From an uncultured Isoptericola sp. (GTDB lineage: Bacteria > Actinomycetota > Actinomycetes > Actinomycetales > Cellulomonadaceae), in the NCBI GenBank assembly GCA_947497265.1, contig CANMFP010000014.1, positions 1-64,000 of the forward strand: DNA of 64,000 nucleotides, given 5' to 3'. The notes under the pieces were generated by a model, which saw only the letters and a list, made by a program, of their open reading frames with translations, was not told the DNA's origin and did no database searches. The position numbers and the translations under genes are program-made. Below, piece by piece: positions 25,860-34,788 of this stretch (its first letter is position 1; each line of letters opens with the position of its first letter).

Positions 25860-26243
25860 TCACGGCCCGTGCTCGGCGGCCAGCCGACGCGGGGCTCGCG
25901 CCAGCCAGGCGTCCTCGACGGTCTCGGCCAGCGTGCCGCCGTCGACCACATCGAGCCGCACCAGCACGGCGGCGTACCCGTCCAGGTGCGCGATGGTGAA
26001 GTGGCTTCCGGGGCGGGCCGCGAGGACGGCCTCCTTCTCGCCCAGGTCCTCGACGGCGGCCGCGAGGATCGGCCCGGGCGGCACGGCCTCGTCGCCGAAC
26101 CGCCGCAGGTCCGCCTGCGTGAAGGGCCGCTCCCAGACGAACTGCCGGCCGGCGACCTTCCACACTCGCCATCCGCGCGAGGTGCCCTCCGTCGTCTCCG
26201 GCAGGGCGAGCGCCAGACGGGCGACGTCGTCGTAGGTGGCCAT
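25860..26243 (-). CDS. MmcQ/YjbR-family protein
   Basis: This 127-aa protein fits the MmcQ/YjbR fold: DDVARLALALPETTEGTSRGWRVWKVAGRQFVW at the start, and FTIAHLDGYAAVLVRLD later. Members are often annotated as DNA-binding, though evidence is slim. The ATG at 26243 gives the usual N-terminus, but the GAGGAG is very close, so the start is not certain. It is divergent from the F420-dependent oxidoreductase and could share its promoter region. Confidence 0.78.
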   Translation of the reverse strand: MATYDDVARLALALPETTEGTSRGWRVWKVAGRQFVWERPFTQADLRRFGDEAVPPGPILAAAVEDLGEKEAVLAARPGSHFTIAHLDGYAAVLVRLDVVDGGTLAETVEDAWLARAPRRLAAEHGP

Positions 26244-26344
26244 CTCCTCAGGATCGGACGCACCGTCCGCCGACGCCACCTCGGCTAGGGTGTGAGGTAT
26301 CCGGGACCGGACGTCCCAGATACCACGACTCGACGAGGAGACCC

Positions 26345-27385
26345 ATGACCACCCTGCGCATCGGCATCCAGACCGGCTACTGGTCCCGCAAGCCACCGGT
26401 CGGCATCGTGGAGGCTCTGCAGCAGGCCGAGGCCGCCGGGCTCGACTCCGTGTGGACGGCGGAGGCCTACGGGTCCGACGCCTTCACCCCGCTCGCGTGG
26501 TGGGGCTCGCACACGTCCCGGCTGCGGCTCGGCACGGGGATCGCGCAGATGGCAGCCCGCACTCCCACCGCCACGGCGATGCAGGCGCTCACCTTGGACC
26601 ACCTCTCCGGCGGGCGGTTCGTGCTCGGCCTCGGCGCCTCCGGACCCCAGGTCGTCGAGGGCTGGTACGGGCAGCCCTACCGCCGGCCCCTGGCCCGCAC
26701 GCGCGAGTACGTCGACATCGTGCGCCAGGTCATCGCCCGCGAGCGCCCCGTCACGTTCGACGGCGAGTTCTACCACCTGCCCCTGCCCGCGGACACTCCC
26801 GGCGCCACCGGTCTCGGCAAGGCGCTCAAGCCGACGGTGCATCCCGTGCGGGCGGAGGTGCCGATCGTGCTCGCGGCGCAGGGCCCGAAGAACGTCGCCC
26901 TGGCGGCCGAGATCGCCGACGGCTGGATGGCAGGCTTCTACGCGCCCCGCACGGACGCGGAGCACCGCGAGCTGCTGGCCGAGGGCTTCGCGCGGCGAGC
27001 CGACGAGCGCTCCCGGCCCGAGGACTTCGAGGTCGCGGCGACCGTGCCCGTCGTGGTGCGCGACGACGTCGAGTCCGCGGCCGACGTCGTCCGCCCCCAC
27101 ATCGCTCTCTACGCGGGCGGGATGGGCTCCAAGGAGGCGAACTTCCACAAGGCGTCCCTCGACCGCCTCGGGTACGCGGAGGTCACCGACGAGGTGCAGC
27201 GGCTCTATCTCGAGGGCCGCAAGGAGGACGCCGCCCGTGCGGTGCCGACCGAGCTCGTCGAGGAGATCGCGCTCGTGGGGCCCGCGGCGAAGGTCCGCGC
27301 GGACCTCGCGCGCTGGGAGAGCACGGCCCTGACGACGCTCCTGGTCCAGGGGGACGCCGCGTCGGCGGCGGCCCTGCTCGGCTGA
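26345..27385 (+). CDS. LLM-class F420-dependent oxidoreductase (Rv3520c-like)
   Basis: This 346-aa TIM-barrel protein belongs to the F420-dependent luciferase-like class. The N-terminus LRIGIQTGYWSRKPP and VWTAEAYGSDAFTPLAWWG near residue 37 are typical of the Rv3520c type. GLGASGPQVVEGWYGQPY near 97 lines the cofactor pocket. Together with cofE and the oxidoreductase at 7283 it shows that the organism uses F420. Substrate unknown. The ATG follows GAGGAGACCC. Confidence 0.88.
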   Translation: MTTLRIGIQTGYWSRKPPVGIVEALQQAEAAGLDSVWTAEAYGSDAFTPLAWWGSHTSRLRLGTGIAQMAARTPTATAMQALTLDHLSGGRFVLGLGASGPQVVEGWYGQPYRRPLARTREYVDIVRQVIARERPVTFDGEFYHLPLPADTPGATGLGKALKPTVHPVRAEVPIVLAAQGPKNVALAAEIADGWMAGFYAPRTDAEHRELLAEGFARRADERSRPEDFEVAATVPVVVRDDVESAADVVRPHIALYAGGMGSKEANFHKASLDRLGYAEVTDEVQRLYLEGRKEDAARAVPTELVEEIALVGPAAKVRADLARWESTALTTLLVQGDAASAAALLG

Positions 27386-27433
27386 GCCGCAGGCTCGGCC
27401 GACGCCGGCTCGGCCGACCCGGCGCGACCACCG

Positions 27434-27763
27434 TCAGGGAAGCCAGACGGCGCGGCGCAGGTCGACCCGCCGCCCGTCGCGGGTCAGGGGGCAGCCCTCG
27501 GCGCGCAGCTCGGTGAGCGCGCGGTCCAGGTGGTGGGCAGGGGGCGCCCCCGCGGCGTTGACCACCCGCCACCAGGCGACCCCGGAACCTGCGCGGGCCA
27601 TGACCTGGCCGACCTGGCGTGGGCCGCCGCGGCCGAGCACCTCGGCGACGGCCTCGGCGACCAGCCCGTAGGTCGTGGCCCGCCCTGACGGGACCCGTTC
27701 GACGACGGCGAGCACCTCGTCCAGGTACTCCTCGGCAGCGCTGGTCGCGGCGTCCTCGATCAC
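27434..27763 (-). CDS. Alkyltransferase-like (ATL/MGMT-fold) protein
   Basis: This 109-aa protein matches the C-terminal domain of O6-alkylguanine DNA alkyltransferase: VPSGRATTYGLVAEAVAEVLG near residue 22 (HTH) and AWWRVVNAAG near 64. The residue where MGMT has its acceptor Cys (PCHRVV) is Trp, so it should bind alkylated DNA without removing the alkyl group and may hand lesions to nucleotide excision repair. I chose the GTG at 27763; one at 27772 is possible. It converges on the F420 oxidoreductase. Confidence 0.82.
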   Translation of the reverse strand: MIEDAATSAAEEYLDEVLAVVERVPSGRATTYGLVAEAVAEVLGRGGPRQVGQVMARAGSGVAWWRVVNAAGAPPAHHLDRALTELRAEGCPLTRDGRRVDLRRAVWLP

Positions 27764-27823
27764 GCGGCGCACCCTACCGCGGCCGCTCTGGCGCCGGACC
27801 GGGCCAGGCGGCAGGATCGGCCC

Positions 27824-29131
27824 GTGACCATCGACGCACCCGCCCCGCACGGGTACCGCTTCCGCCAGCTCACCGCCGACGACCGCCGCGCCGTCACGCA
27901 CGTCGACTCGTGGGCCTTCCCCTCGCCGGTGGAACCGGACGAGATCGAGAAGGAACCGTCACCGCTGACGTGGGAGCGCGCGGTGGGCGTCGTGGTCGAC
28001 GGCGGCACGAGCCCCGGCTCCGAGCTCGCGGCCATGCACGCCTCGTACCCGTTCAGCCGCTTCCCCGTCCCGGGTGGCACGCTGCCCACGGCGGGCTTGA
28101 CGTGGGTGGGCGTGCACCCCCAGCACCGTCGGCGCGGTATCGCGAGCGCCATGATCGACCTGCACCTGGCCCGCTGCCGGGAACGAGGCGAACCCCTGTC
28201 CGCGCTCTTCGCCGCGGAGTACCCGATCTACGGCCGGTTCGGCTACGGCAAGGCGGCCGACGACGTCCGTCTGACCATCCCGCGCGGCGCATCCCTGCGC
28301 GACGTGCCTGGCGCGGCCGAGCACACGGTGCGGATCGAGCACGCCGACCGCGAGCGCCACGCCTCCCTCGTCGACACGGTGCACCGCGCAGCCGGTGAGT
28401 CCGCGGGCGGCACCGGGTCGAACCGCCCGGGGTGGGCGACCCGGGAGTCGGCCGAGCTGCAGGCGTCCTGGTGGCACGACTCGACCGCGTCCCGCGGCGG
28501 CCAGGAGTCGCGACGCATCGTGATCGTGGAGCGCGACGGGGCGCCGCGAGGCTACGCGCTGCTGCGCCGCAAGCTCGACTGGGTCCCCACGGGCACGGAC
28601 GGCACGGTGAACGTCATGGAGGCCGTCACCCTCGACGCCGCAGCGTCGCGCGCCCTGTGGGGCGTCCTGGTCGACCTCGACCTGATGACCGAGACCAAGC
28701 CGTTCATCCTCGCTCCGGACGACCCGCTCCTCACCCTGCTCCAGAACCCGCGCGCAGCGGGGCAGCGCCGGATCGACAACGTCTGGGTCCGCCTCGTGGA
28801 CCTCCCCACCGCCCTCGCCGGACGGCAGTACACCACGGCGATCGACACGACCCTCGCCGTCACCGACGCCCGGCTGCCCGCCAACGCCGGTGTATGGCGG
28901 CTGCGGGCCGAGCCCTTCGGTTCGGCGCGTTGCGAACCGGCGGACGTGCCGCCGTCGGAGGCCGACCTGGCGCTGGACGTCCGCGAGCTCGGCGCCGTGT
29001 ACCTGGGCGGGACGTCGCTCGCGGGACTGGCCACCGCAGGCCTGGTCGCGGAGCGCACCCCCGGCTCGCTGGCGGCGGCGAGCACGGCGTTCGGCTGGCC
29101 GGTCGCGCCGGTGTGCAGCTGGGTGTTCTAG
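27824..29131 (+). CDS. Eis-like GNAT acetyltransferase
   Basis: This 435-aa protein has the Eis layout: an N-terminal GNAT domain with TWVGVHPQHRRRGIASAMI (acetyl-CoA loop) near residue 88, a second degenerate GNAT-like domain, and a C-terminal sterol-carrier-like domain ending in PVCSWVF with a terminal carboxylate used as catalytic base in family members. Eis enzymes acetylate aminoglycosides or protein lysines, often as hexamers. The substrate here is unknown. Start GTG. The gene is followed 70 bp later by the ABC ATPase, with AT-richer sequence between. Confidence 0.88.
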   Translation: MTIDAPAPHGYRFRQLTADDRRAVTHVDSWAFPSPVEPDEIEKEPSPLTWERAVGVVVDGGTSPGSELAAMHASYPFSRFPVPGGTLPTAGLTWVGVHPQHRRRGIASAMIDLHLARCRERGEPLSALFAAEYPIYGRFGYGKAADDVRLTIPRGASLRDVPGAAEHTVRIEHADRERHASLVDTVHRAAGESAGGTGSNRPGWATRESAELQASWWHDSTASRGGQESRRIVIVERDGAPRGYALLRRKLDWVPTGTDGTVNVMEAVTLDAAASRALWGVLVDLDLMTETKPFILAPDDPLLTLLQNPRAAGQRRIDNVWVRLVDLPTALAGRQYTTAIDTTLAVTDARLPANAGVWRLRAEPFGSARCEPADVPPSEADLALDVRELGAVYLGGTSLAGLATAGLVAERTPGSLAAASTAFGWPVAPVCSWVF

Positions 29132-29201
29132 GACCCGGCCAGGAGGCACTTTACCCAACCATTCCTATCGACTCAATAGGTCATCTGATACCGTCCTCGC
29201 C

Positions 29202-30089
29202 ATGGCATCGACCATGGTCCGTGGCGACCGGTTCCCCGACGTCGACCTGGAGCTCGAGGAGGACGACGAGGGGGAACGCGCCGACGCCGTCCGGCTCGGC
29301 GACCCGTGCCTGGTGGTGGACGAGCTCCACATCGTCTTCCGGGTGTTCGGCGGCGGTGCCGGCCAGCCCGTCAGCGCGGCACGGTCGGCACCTGCGAGGC
29401 GCAGCCTGGTCAAGCGGCTGCTCGGGGCGGGGCGTCAGCACGTCGGTGCGGTCAGCGAGGTCCACGCCGTGCGCGGGGTGTCCTTCACCGCACGCCACGG
29501 CGAGTCCATCGGGATCGTCGGGATCAACGGCTCCGGCAAGTCCACCCTGCTACGCGCCATCACCGGCCTCATCCCACCCCACTCCGGCTCCGTCTACGTC
29601 GACGGCGAACCCGCCCTGCTCGGCGTCAACGCAGCCCTCATGCCCCAGATGACCGGCTCCAAGAACATCGAGATCGGCGGCCTGGCCCTGGGCATGACCC
29701 CCAAGCAGATCGACGACAAGTTCGACGAGGTCGTCGAGTTCGCCGACATCGGCAGCTTCGTCGACCTACCCATGAAGACCTACTCCTCCGGCATGGCCGC
29801 CCGCCTCCGCTTCGCCATCAGCTCGGCCGCCATCCCCGACATCCTCATGGTCGACGAAGCCCTCGCCACCGGCGACGCCGCCTTCAAGGCCCGCTCCAAA
29901 GCCCGCATCGAAGAGGTCCGCCAACAAGCCGGCACCGTCTTCCTGGTCAGCCACTCCATCTCCACCATCGAAGCCATGTGCACCCGCGTGCTGTGGATGC
30001 ACCAAGGCCGCCTCGTCATGGACGGACCCGTCGACCAGGTCACCACCGCCTACAAGAAGTTCGTCCGCGCGCAGCGGAACAAGAGCTAG
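29202..30089 (+). CDS. ABC transporter ATPase of polysaccharide export (Wzt/TagH type)
   Basis: This 295-aa ATPase has Walker A GINGSGKS near residue 107, the short ABC signature YSSGMAARLRFA near 194 and Walker B ILMVDEALATGD near 216. The signature and ALATGD fit exporters of teichoic acids or O-antigen (TagH/Wzt). An unusual acidic N-terminal extension of about 40 residues precedes the domain. No matching permease is in the window. Codon use shifts after about 29560 to more GAA and CAA than in neighbours, hinting at mosaic ancestry. ATG at 29202 is behind an AT-rich 70-bp gap. Confidence 0.87.
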   Translation: MASTMVRGDRFPDVDLELEEDDEGERADAVRLGDPCLVVDELHIVFRVFGGGAGQPVSAARSAPARRSLVKRLLGAGRQHVGAVSEVHAVRGVSFTARHGESIGIVGINGSGKSTLLRAITGLIPPHSGSVYVDGEPALLGVNAALMPQMTGSKNIEIGGLALGMTPKQIDDKFDEVVEFADIGSFVDLPMKTYSSGMAARLRFAISSAAIPDILMVDEALATGDAAFKARSKARIEEVRQQAGTVFLVSHSISTIEAMCTRVLWMHQGRLVMDGPVDQVTTAYKKFVRAQRNKS

Positions 30090-31084
30090 CCCTGGCACAC
30101 CCCGCACCAGAACAGGTTGCGGCCGGCCAGCTCCTTGAGCAGCACGGGGGCACCGCAGACCCGGCACGGCTGCCCGTCACGGTGGTACACGTAGAACGCC
30201 TGCTCCGGCGGCACGGCTCCGGGATCCCCGTCGGAGTTCTGGCGGGTCCGGCGTCGTGCGTCCGCGGCACCGTCGTCGGCCGGCCCGGACCGGTGCTCGG
30301 GCCGCGTGGTGACGATCCGGCCGGTGTCCGCGCCGTCGCGCATCAGGACGACCAGGTCGTCCCAGACCGCCGCGAGCGCCGTCGCCGGGACGTCACGCCC
30401 CGGGCGCAGCGGGTCGACGCCCGCGCGGAACAGCGCCTCGGCACGGTAGATGTTGCCGACCCCGGCGATCACGGCCTGGTCCATGAGCTGCTGCCCGACG
30501 GTCACGCGCGAACGCCGGGCCCTGGCGACGAACGCCTCGCGCGCCGCGTCGAGGGACGCCCGGCCGCCGTCGGGCCGGATCGGGTCCGGCCCGAGCCTCG
30601 CCTCGACGCCCGCCTTCTCGACGGGCGTGAGCACCTCGCACGCGGTGGGACCGGTCAGGTCTGCCACGGCGTGCGGGCCCAGCAGACGAGCCCGCACCGC
30701 CCCCCGCGGGTCCGGCGGGACCCACTCCCCCGGCGTCGGCACGGGAGCGGGGAGCGAGTCGCGCTCACCGATCCGTCGCCGCGGTGCCCCGATGGCGTGC
30801 ACGACGTCGGTGCTCCCGTCGCCAGCGAACGTCCAGGCCCCGTAGAGACCCAGGTGGACACGGAGCCAGTGCACGGGCTCCTGGGGCACGGAGGCTGACG
30901 GGGCGGCCGCGAAGCCGACGAAGAGCTGCTTCCCCCAGGCCTCGGCCGTCACCACCGTGCCGCCGTCGAGCAGCGACGCCCCGGCCGCGAACCGGCCCTG
31001 CGGGCTGGTGACGCGCACCGGACGGCCGCCGAACAGCTCGCGCAGCATGCGGGCGAGCCGGTGGACGGTGTGCCCCTCGGGCAC
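30086..31084 (-). CDS. nei: Nei-type DNA glycosylase/AP lyase
   Basis: This 332-aa base-excision repair enzyme starts PEGHTVHR (catalytic Pro after Met removal, then Glu), as in Nei/Nei2. The H2TH region is IAGVGNIYRAEALFRAGV near 208 and the C-terminal zinc finger is CRVCGAP...FWCGVC near 309-331. It should excise oxidised pyrimidines and incise the strand. A Pro/Ala/Asp-rich insert of about 50 residues sits before the zinc finger. The GTG start lies 1 bp after the rpiB stop, indicating an operon. Confidence 0.9.
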   Translation of the reverse strand: MPEGHTVHRLARMLRELFGGRPVRVTSPQGRFAAGASLLDGGTVVTAEAWGKQLFVGFAAAPSASVPQEPVHWLRVHLGLYGAWTFAGDGSTDVVHAIGAPRRRIGERDSLPAPVPTPGEWVPPDPRGAVRARLLGPHAVADLTGPTACEVLTPVEKAGVEARLGPDPIRPDGGRASLDAAREAFVARARRSRVTVGQQLMDQAVIAGVGNIYRAEALFRAGVDPLRPGRDVPATALAAVWDDLVVLMRDGADTGRIVTTRPEHRSGPADDGAADARRRTRQNSDGDPGAVPPEQAFYVYHRDGQPCRVCGAPVLLKELAGRNLFWCGVCQG

Positions 31085-31085
31085 G

Positions 31086-31544
31086 TCAGGCGGAGGTGCG
31101 CGACGCCTCGTAGGCGGCGAGCTGGTCGATCCGGCGCTGGTGGCGCTCGTCGCCGGAGAAGGGCTCGGCGACGAAGGCGTCGACCAGCGCCGCGGCCTCC
31201 TCGAGCGAGTGCATGCGTCCACCGACGGCGACGACGTTCGCGTCGTTGTGCTGCCGGCCGAGCGTGGCGGTCTCCCGCGACCAGGCCAGGACGGCGCGCA
31301 CACCCGTGACCTTGTTCGCGGCGATCTGCTCGCCGTTGCCCGACCCGCCGATGACGATGCCCAGCGACCCGGGCTCCGCCACGACGGCCTCCCCCGCGGA
31401 GAAGCAGAACGACGGGTAGTCGTCCAGCGCGTCGTAGGCGTTGGCACCGTGGTCGATGACGTCGTGCCCCGCGGCGCGCAGGTGCTCGACGAGGTGGGAC
31501 TTGAGCTCGAATCCGGCGTGGTCGGCGGCGATGTGCAAGCGCAT
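31086..31544 (-). CDS. rpiB: Ribose-5-phosphate isomerase B
   Basis: This 152-aa enzyme interconverts ribose-5-phosphate and ribulose-5-phosphate. The RpiB motifs are HIAADHAGFELK near residue 4 and the anion loop GSGNGEQIAANKV near 68, with NDANVVAVGGR near 99. The residue before GSGNGE is Gly, and the family's active-site Cys position appears replaced (IVIGGSGN rather than CGTG), so this is the actinobacterial form using Glu. It is directly upstream of nei. Confidence 0.93.
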   Translation of the reverse strand: MRLHIAADHAGFELKSHLVEHLRAAGHDVIDHGANAYDALDDYPSFCFSAGEAVVAEPGSLGIVIGGSGNGEQIAANKVTGVRAVLAWSRETATLGRQHNDANVVAVGGRMHSLEEAAALVDAFVAEPFSGDERHQRRIDQLAAYEASRTSA

Positions 31545-31623
31545 GGCCCCATTCTCACCCACGCGCGACCCTGCGTGCCGCCTCGTCTCACCGACCATCC
31601 CGCTCGGTGCGTACGCTGGCGCC

Positions 31624-33636
31624 ATGACGACCGACGCGACCGGGCTGCGGTCCGGCATCGACACTTCAGCACTCGACCAGGGCGTCCGCCCGCAGGACGA
31701 CCTGTTCCGCCACGTGAACGGCCGCTGGCTCGACTCGTACGAGATCCCTGCCGACCGCTCCATGGACGGGGCCTTCCGCGCGCTGCACGACGCCGCCGAG
31801 GAACAGGTCCGCGAGATCATCACCGACGCGGGCGCGGCGGCGCGGCGCGGGGAGGCCACGGGCTCCCAGGCTCAGGTCGGCGCCCTCTACGCGAGCTTCA
31901 TGGACACCGAGCGGATCGAGGCGCTCGGCACCTCGCCGGTGCTCGACGAGCTCGCCGCGGTCAAAGGCGCGACCGACCGGGCGGCGCTCGCTCGCGTGCT
32001 CGGCACGCTCCAGCGCACCGGTGGGGGCGGCGCCGTCGCCTTCTACGTCGACAACGACGCCAAGGACCCCGAGACGTACGTGACGTACCTCGTCCAGGGC
32101 GGCATCGGCCTGCCCGACGAGGCGTACTACCGCGAGGACCAGTACGCACCGATCCGGGCGCGGTACACCCCGCACGTGGCGCGCATGCTGACGCTCGCCG
32201 GCGTCGGGCAGGACGCCGAAGGCCCGACGGCGGCGGACGCGGCGGAGCGGGTCGTCGCCCTCGAGACGCAGCTCGCCTCCCACCACTGGGACGTCGTGCG
32301 CGACCGCGACGCCACCGAGACGTACAACCCGACGACGTTCGACGCGTTGGTCTCCTCCGCGCCCGGGTACGACTGGGCCGGCTGGGCCGAGGCCCTGGGC
32401 GTCCCGGACGGCGCGCTGGACGCGCTCGTGGTGCGCGAGCCGTCGTTCGCCACGGGCTTCGCCGCCCTGTGGGCGTCGGCCGACCTCGACGACTGGAAGC
32501 TCTGGGCGACCTACCACCTGATCACCGCCCGCGCGCCCTACCTGGCCGACGCCGTCGTCGAGGCGAACTTCGACTTCTACGGGCGCACCCTCTCTGGCGC
32601 CCAGGAGGTGCGTGAACGCTGGAAGCGGGCCGTGACGGTGGTGCAGAGTGCGCTCGGCGAGGCCGTCGGCCAGGAGTACGTGGCCCGGCACTTCCCGCCC
32701 ACGCACAAGGAGCGGATGGACGAGCTCGTCTCGTACCTGGTGGCGGCCTACCGCGAGTCCATCCAGGAGCTCGACTGGATGACCGACGAGACCAAGCGAC
32801 GGGCCCTGACCAAGCTGGAGAAGTTCACGCCGAAGGTCGGCTACCCCGTCCGGTGGCGGGACTACTCCGGCCTCGAGGTCACCGCCGACGACCTCGTTGG
32901 CAACGTCCGGCGCGCGCACGCGTTCGAGCAGGACTACGAGCTGGGCAAGATCGGCCGACCGCTGGACCGCGACGAGTGGTTCATGACTCCCCAGACGGTC
33001 AACGCGTACTACAACCCGGGGATGAACGAGATCGTGTTCCCCGCGGCGATCCTGCAGCCGCCGTTCTTCGACCCGGAGGCCGAGGACGCGGTCAACTTCG
33101 GCGGGATCGGCGCGGTCATCGGCCACGAGATCGGGCACGGGTTCGACGACCAGGGGTCGAAGTACGACGGCGACGGGCGCCTCGAGGACTGGTGGACGCC
33201 GACCGACCGGGCCGAGTTCGAGCAGCGGACGAAGGCGCTCGTCGACCAGTACGGCGCCTACCGGCCGGCCCAGCTGACCGACGACGACGCGCACGTCAAC
33301 GGCGCGCTGACGATCGGCGAGAACATCGGCGACCTCGGCGGGCTCTCGATCGCGATCAAGGCGTACCGGATCGCTCTCGGCGGCTCCCTGGACGAGGCCC
33401 CGGTGATCGACGGGCTGACCGGCCTGCAGCGGGTGTTCCTCGGCTGGGCCCAGGTGTGGCAGGCCAAGGGCAGGGACGAGGAGGTCGTGCGCCGCCTGGC
33501 CACCGACCCGCACTCGCCCAACGAGTTCCGGTGCAACGGCGTCGTGCGCAACCTCGATGAGTACTACGAGGCGTACGACGTCGCGGCGGGCGACGCGCTG
33601 TTCCTCCCGGCCGAGGAGCGCGTCCGCATCTGGTGA
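31624..33636 (+). CDS. M13-family zinc metallopeptidase (neprilysin-like)
   Basis: This 670-aa endopeptidase has the M13 motifs in order: DDLFRHVNGRWLD near residue 26, VNAYYNPGMNEIVFPAAILQPP near 459, the zinc site IGHEIGHGFDDQG near 500 (two His and the base Glu) and ENIGDLGG near 561 with the third ligand Glu. There is no signal peptide or membrane anchor, unlike eukaryotic neprilysins, so it is cytoplasmic or exported by an unknown route. It probably degrades peptides. Start ATG at 31624, divergent from rpiB. Confidence 0.93.
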   Translation: MTTDATGLRSGIDTSALDQGVRPQDDLFRHVNGRWLDSYEIPADRSMDGAFRALHDAAEEQVREIITDAGAAARRGEATGSQAQVGALYASFMDTERIEALGTSPVLDELAAVKGATDRAALARVLGTLQRTGGGGAVAFYVDNDAKDPETYVTYLVQGGIGLPDEAYYREDQYAPIRARYTPHVARMLTLAGVGQDAEGPTAADAAERVVALETQLASHHWDVVRDRDATETYNPTTFDALVSSAPGYDWAGWAEALGVPDGALDALVVREPSFATGFAALWASADLDDWKLWATYHLITARAPYLADAVVEANFDFYGRTLSGAQEVRERWKRAVTVVQSALGEAVGQEYVARHFPPTHKERMDELVSYLVAAYRESIQELDWMTDETKRRALTKLEKFTPKVGYPVRWRDYSGLEVTADDLVGNVRRAHAFEQDYELGKIGRPLDRDEWFMTPQTVNAYYNPGMNEIVFPAAILQPPFFDPEAEDAVNFGGIGAVIGHEIGHGFDDQGSKYDGDGRLEDWWTPTDRAEFEQRTKALVDQYGAYRPAQLTDDDAHVNGALTIGENIGDLGGLSIAIKAYRIALGGSLDEAPVIDGLTGLQRVFLGWAQVWQAKGRDEEVVRRLATDPHSPNEFRCNGVVRNLDEYYEAYDVAAGDALFLPAEERVRIW

Positions 33637-33642
33637 CGGCGT

Positions 33643-33678
33643 CCGGCGTCGGGGCCGGTTAGTAGGTCCCGACGCCGG
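33643..33678. terminator. Hairpin between convergent M13 peptidase and Pro-rich protein genes
   Basis: CCGGCGTCGGG at 33643-33653 pairs with CCCGACGCCGG at 33668-33678. The loop contains the stop codon of the minus-strand gene. It probably terminates both transcripts. Confidence 0.6.
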
Positions 33679-34720
33679 CGCGTGCCAGCGAGAAGCCCTT
33701 GCCGGTCGGGTCGTGCTGGCAGTACATGCCGTCCTGCTTGCTGGAGCAGGTGAAGTCACCCTCGGTCACGGAATCGCCGTAGGACACCTGGTCGAGCTTC
33801 TTCGGCGCCTTCTTGGGCATGTCGGCGCTGCCGACGCACGGCAGCGCCACCTCGCCCTCGGCGTCGATGGACACGACGTAGCCGGTGGCACCGTCGCAAC
33901 CCTCCACCGGCGCGGGCTGCTGGTTCAGCTCGGCGATCGCGCACGAGACCTGCTTCTCGAAGATCTCGCACGAGATGTTGCGCGACGGAGAGGCGAACGT
34001 GCTGACCGACGCTCCCGGGTCGGCGGAGGCGGACTCGTCCTCCTCGTCCTCGTCCTTCGTCTCGTCGGCGCCCTGGCTCGCGACCGGTCCCGGCTCCGCA
34101 CCCGCCTCGACCGAGGGCACGTCCGACCCGCCCAGCACGTTGATCGCGAAGACGACCGCCACGATGATCAGGATGGCGTCCGCCGCGATGAACGCGATCC
34201 AGCCGGGTGTCAGCCGCTTCCCGCTCCGCCTCGCCGCCGGTGCGGCCGGGTTCTGCGTGGTCCCGGCGGGCGGCGTGGGCTGCTGGTAGGCGTACTGCTG
34301 CGGCGTGTACCCGTACTGCTGCGGGGGCGCCTGGCCGTACGTCGGCTGGTGGTATTCGGGCTGCTGGTACGCGGCCGGCTGATAGGCGGGCTGGCGCACC
34401 GGCGCGGTGTACTGCGTCTGCTGGGGCGCCGGTGCGGGCTGCGGCTGGTGCACCTGGGTGGGGGCCGGCTGCAGCTGACCGGGAGCCGGGGGGATCGGCG
34501 CGTGCGGGCTCGCCGTCGGCTGGTGGACCGCCGTCGGGGGCGCAGGGGCGTGGCTCGGCGCGGGCGACGGCGAGCCCGTCGCCCGGGCGTCGGGTGCAGC
34601 GCCAGGGGCGAACGACGGCGGGCTCGCCGCGGACTGACGTCGCACGGGCTCGCGCGAGTCGCCACCGTGACCCTGGGCAGGGCCGGGCGGCGGCGGGGGC
34701 GGCGGCACGTTGCCGGACAT
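33659..34720 (-). CDS. Pro-rich single-pass membrane protein with Cys-rich exterior domain
   Basis: This 353-aa protein has a long Pro/Gln/Tyr-rich cytoplasmic N-terminus (about 1-180, repeated QP, YQ and PAPQ units), one membrane segment near 190-210 (WIAFIAADAILIIVAVVFAINVL), an acidic linker, and an outside domain with FASPSRNISCEIFEKQVSCAI near 262. Six Cys residues there probably form disulfides. The F-x-S-P-S-x-N-I-x-C motif resembles DUF6636-like secreted domains of actinobacteria; I am not sure of this. No activity can be assigned. ATG at 34720. Confidence 0.65.
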   Translation of the reverse strand: MSGNVPPPPPPPGPAQGHGGDSREPVRRQSAASPPSFAPGAAPDARATGSPSPAPSHAPAPPTAVHQPTASPHAPIPPAPGQLQPAPTQVHQPQPAPAPQQTQYTAPVRQPAYQPAAYQQPEYHQPTYGQAPPQQYGYTPQQYAYQQPTPPAGTTQNPAAPAARRSGKRLTPGWIAFIAADAILIIVAVVFAINVLGGSDVPSVEAGAEPGPVASQGADETKDEDEEDESASADPGASVSTFASPSRNISCEIFEKQVSCAIAELNQQPAPVEGCDGATGYVVSIDAEGEVALPCVGSADMPKKAPKKLDQVSYGDSVTEGDFTCSSKQDGMYCQHDPTGKGFSLARAGVGTY

Positions 34721-34788
34721 CTGGACTCCCTCCCGGGACGGACGGCCGCTACGACCGGCCGACGCGCTGACGCGCACAGCGCAGGATG

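Noticed and set aside
27392-27418. Direct repeat GGCTCGGCCGAC (two copies) after the F420 oxidoreductase
   Set aside because: Short and made of common GC words; not distinguishable from chance.
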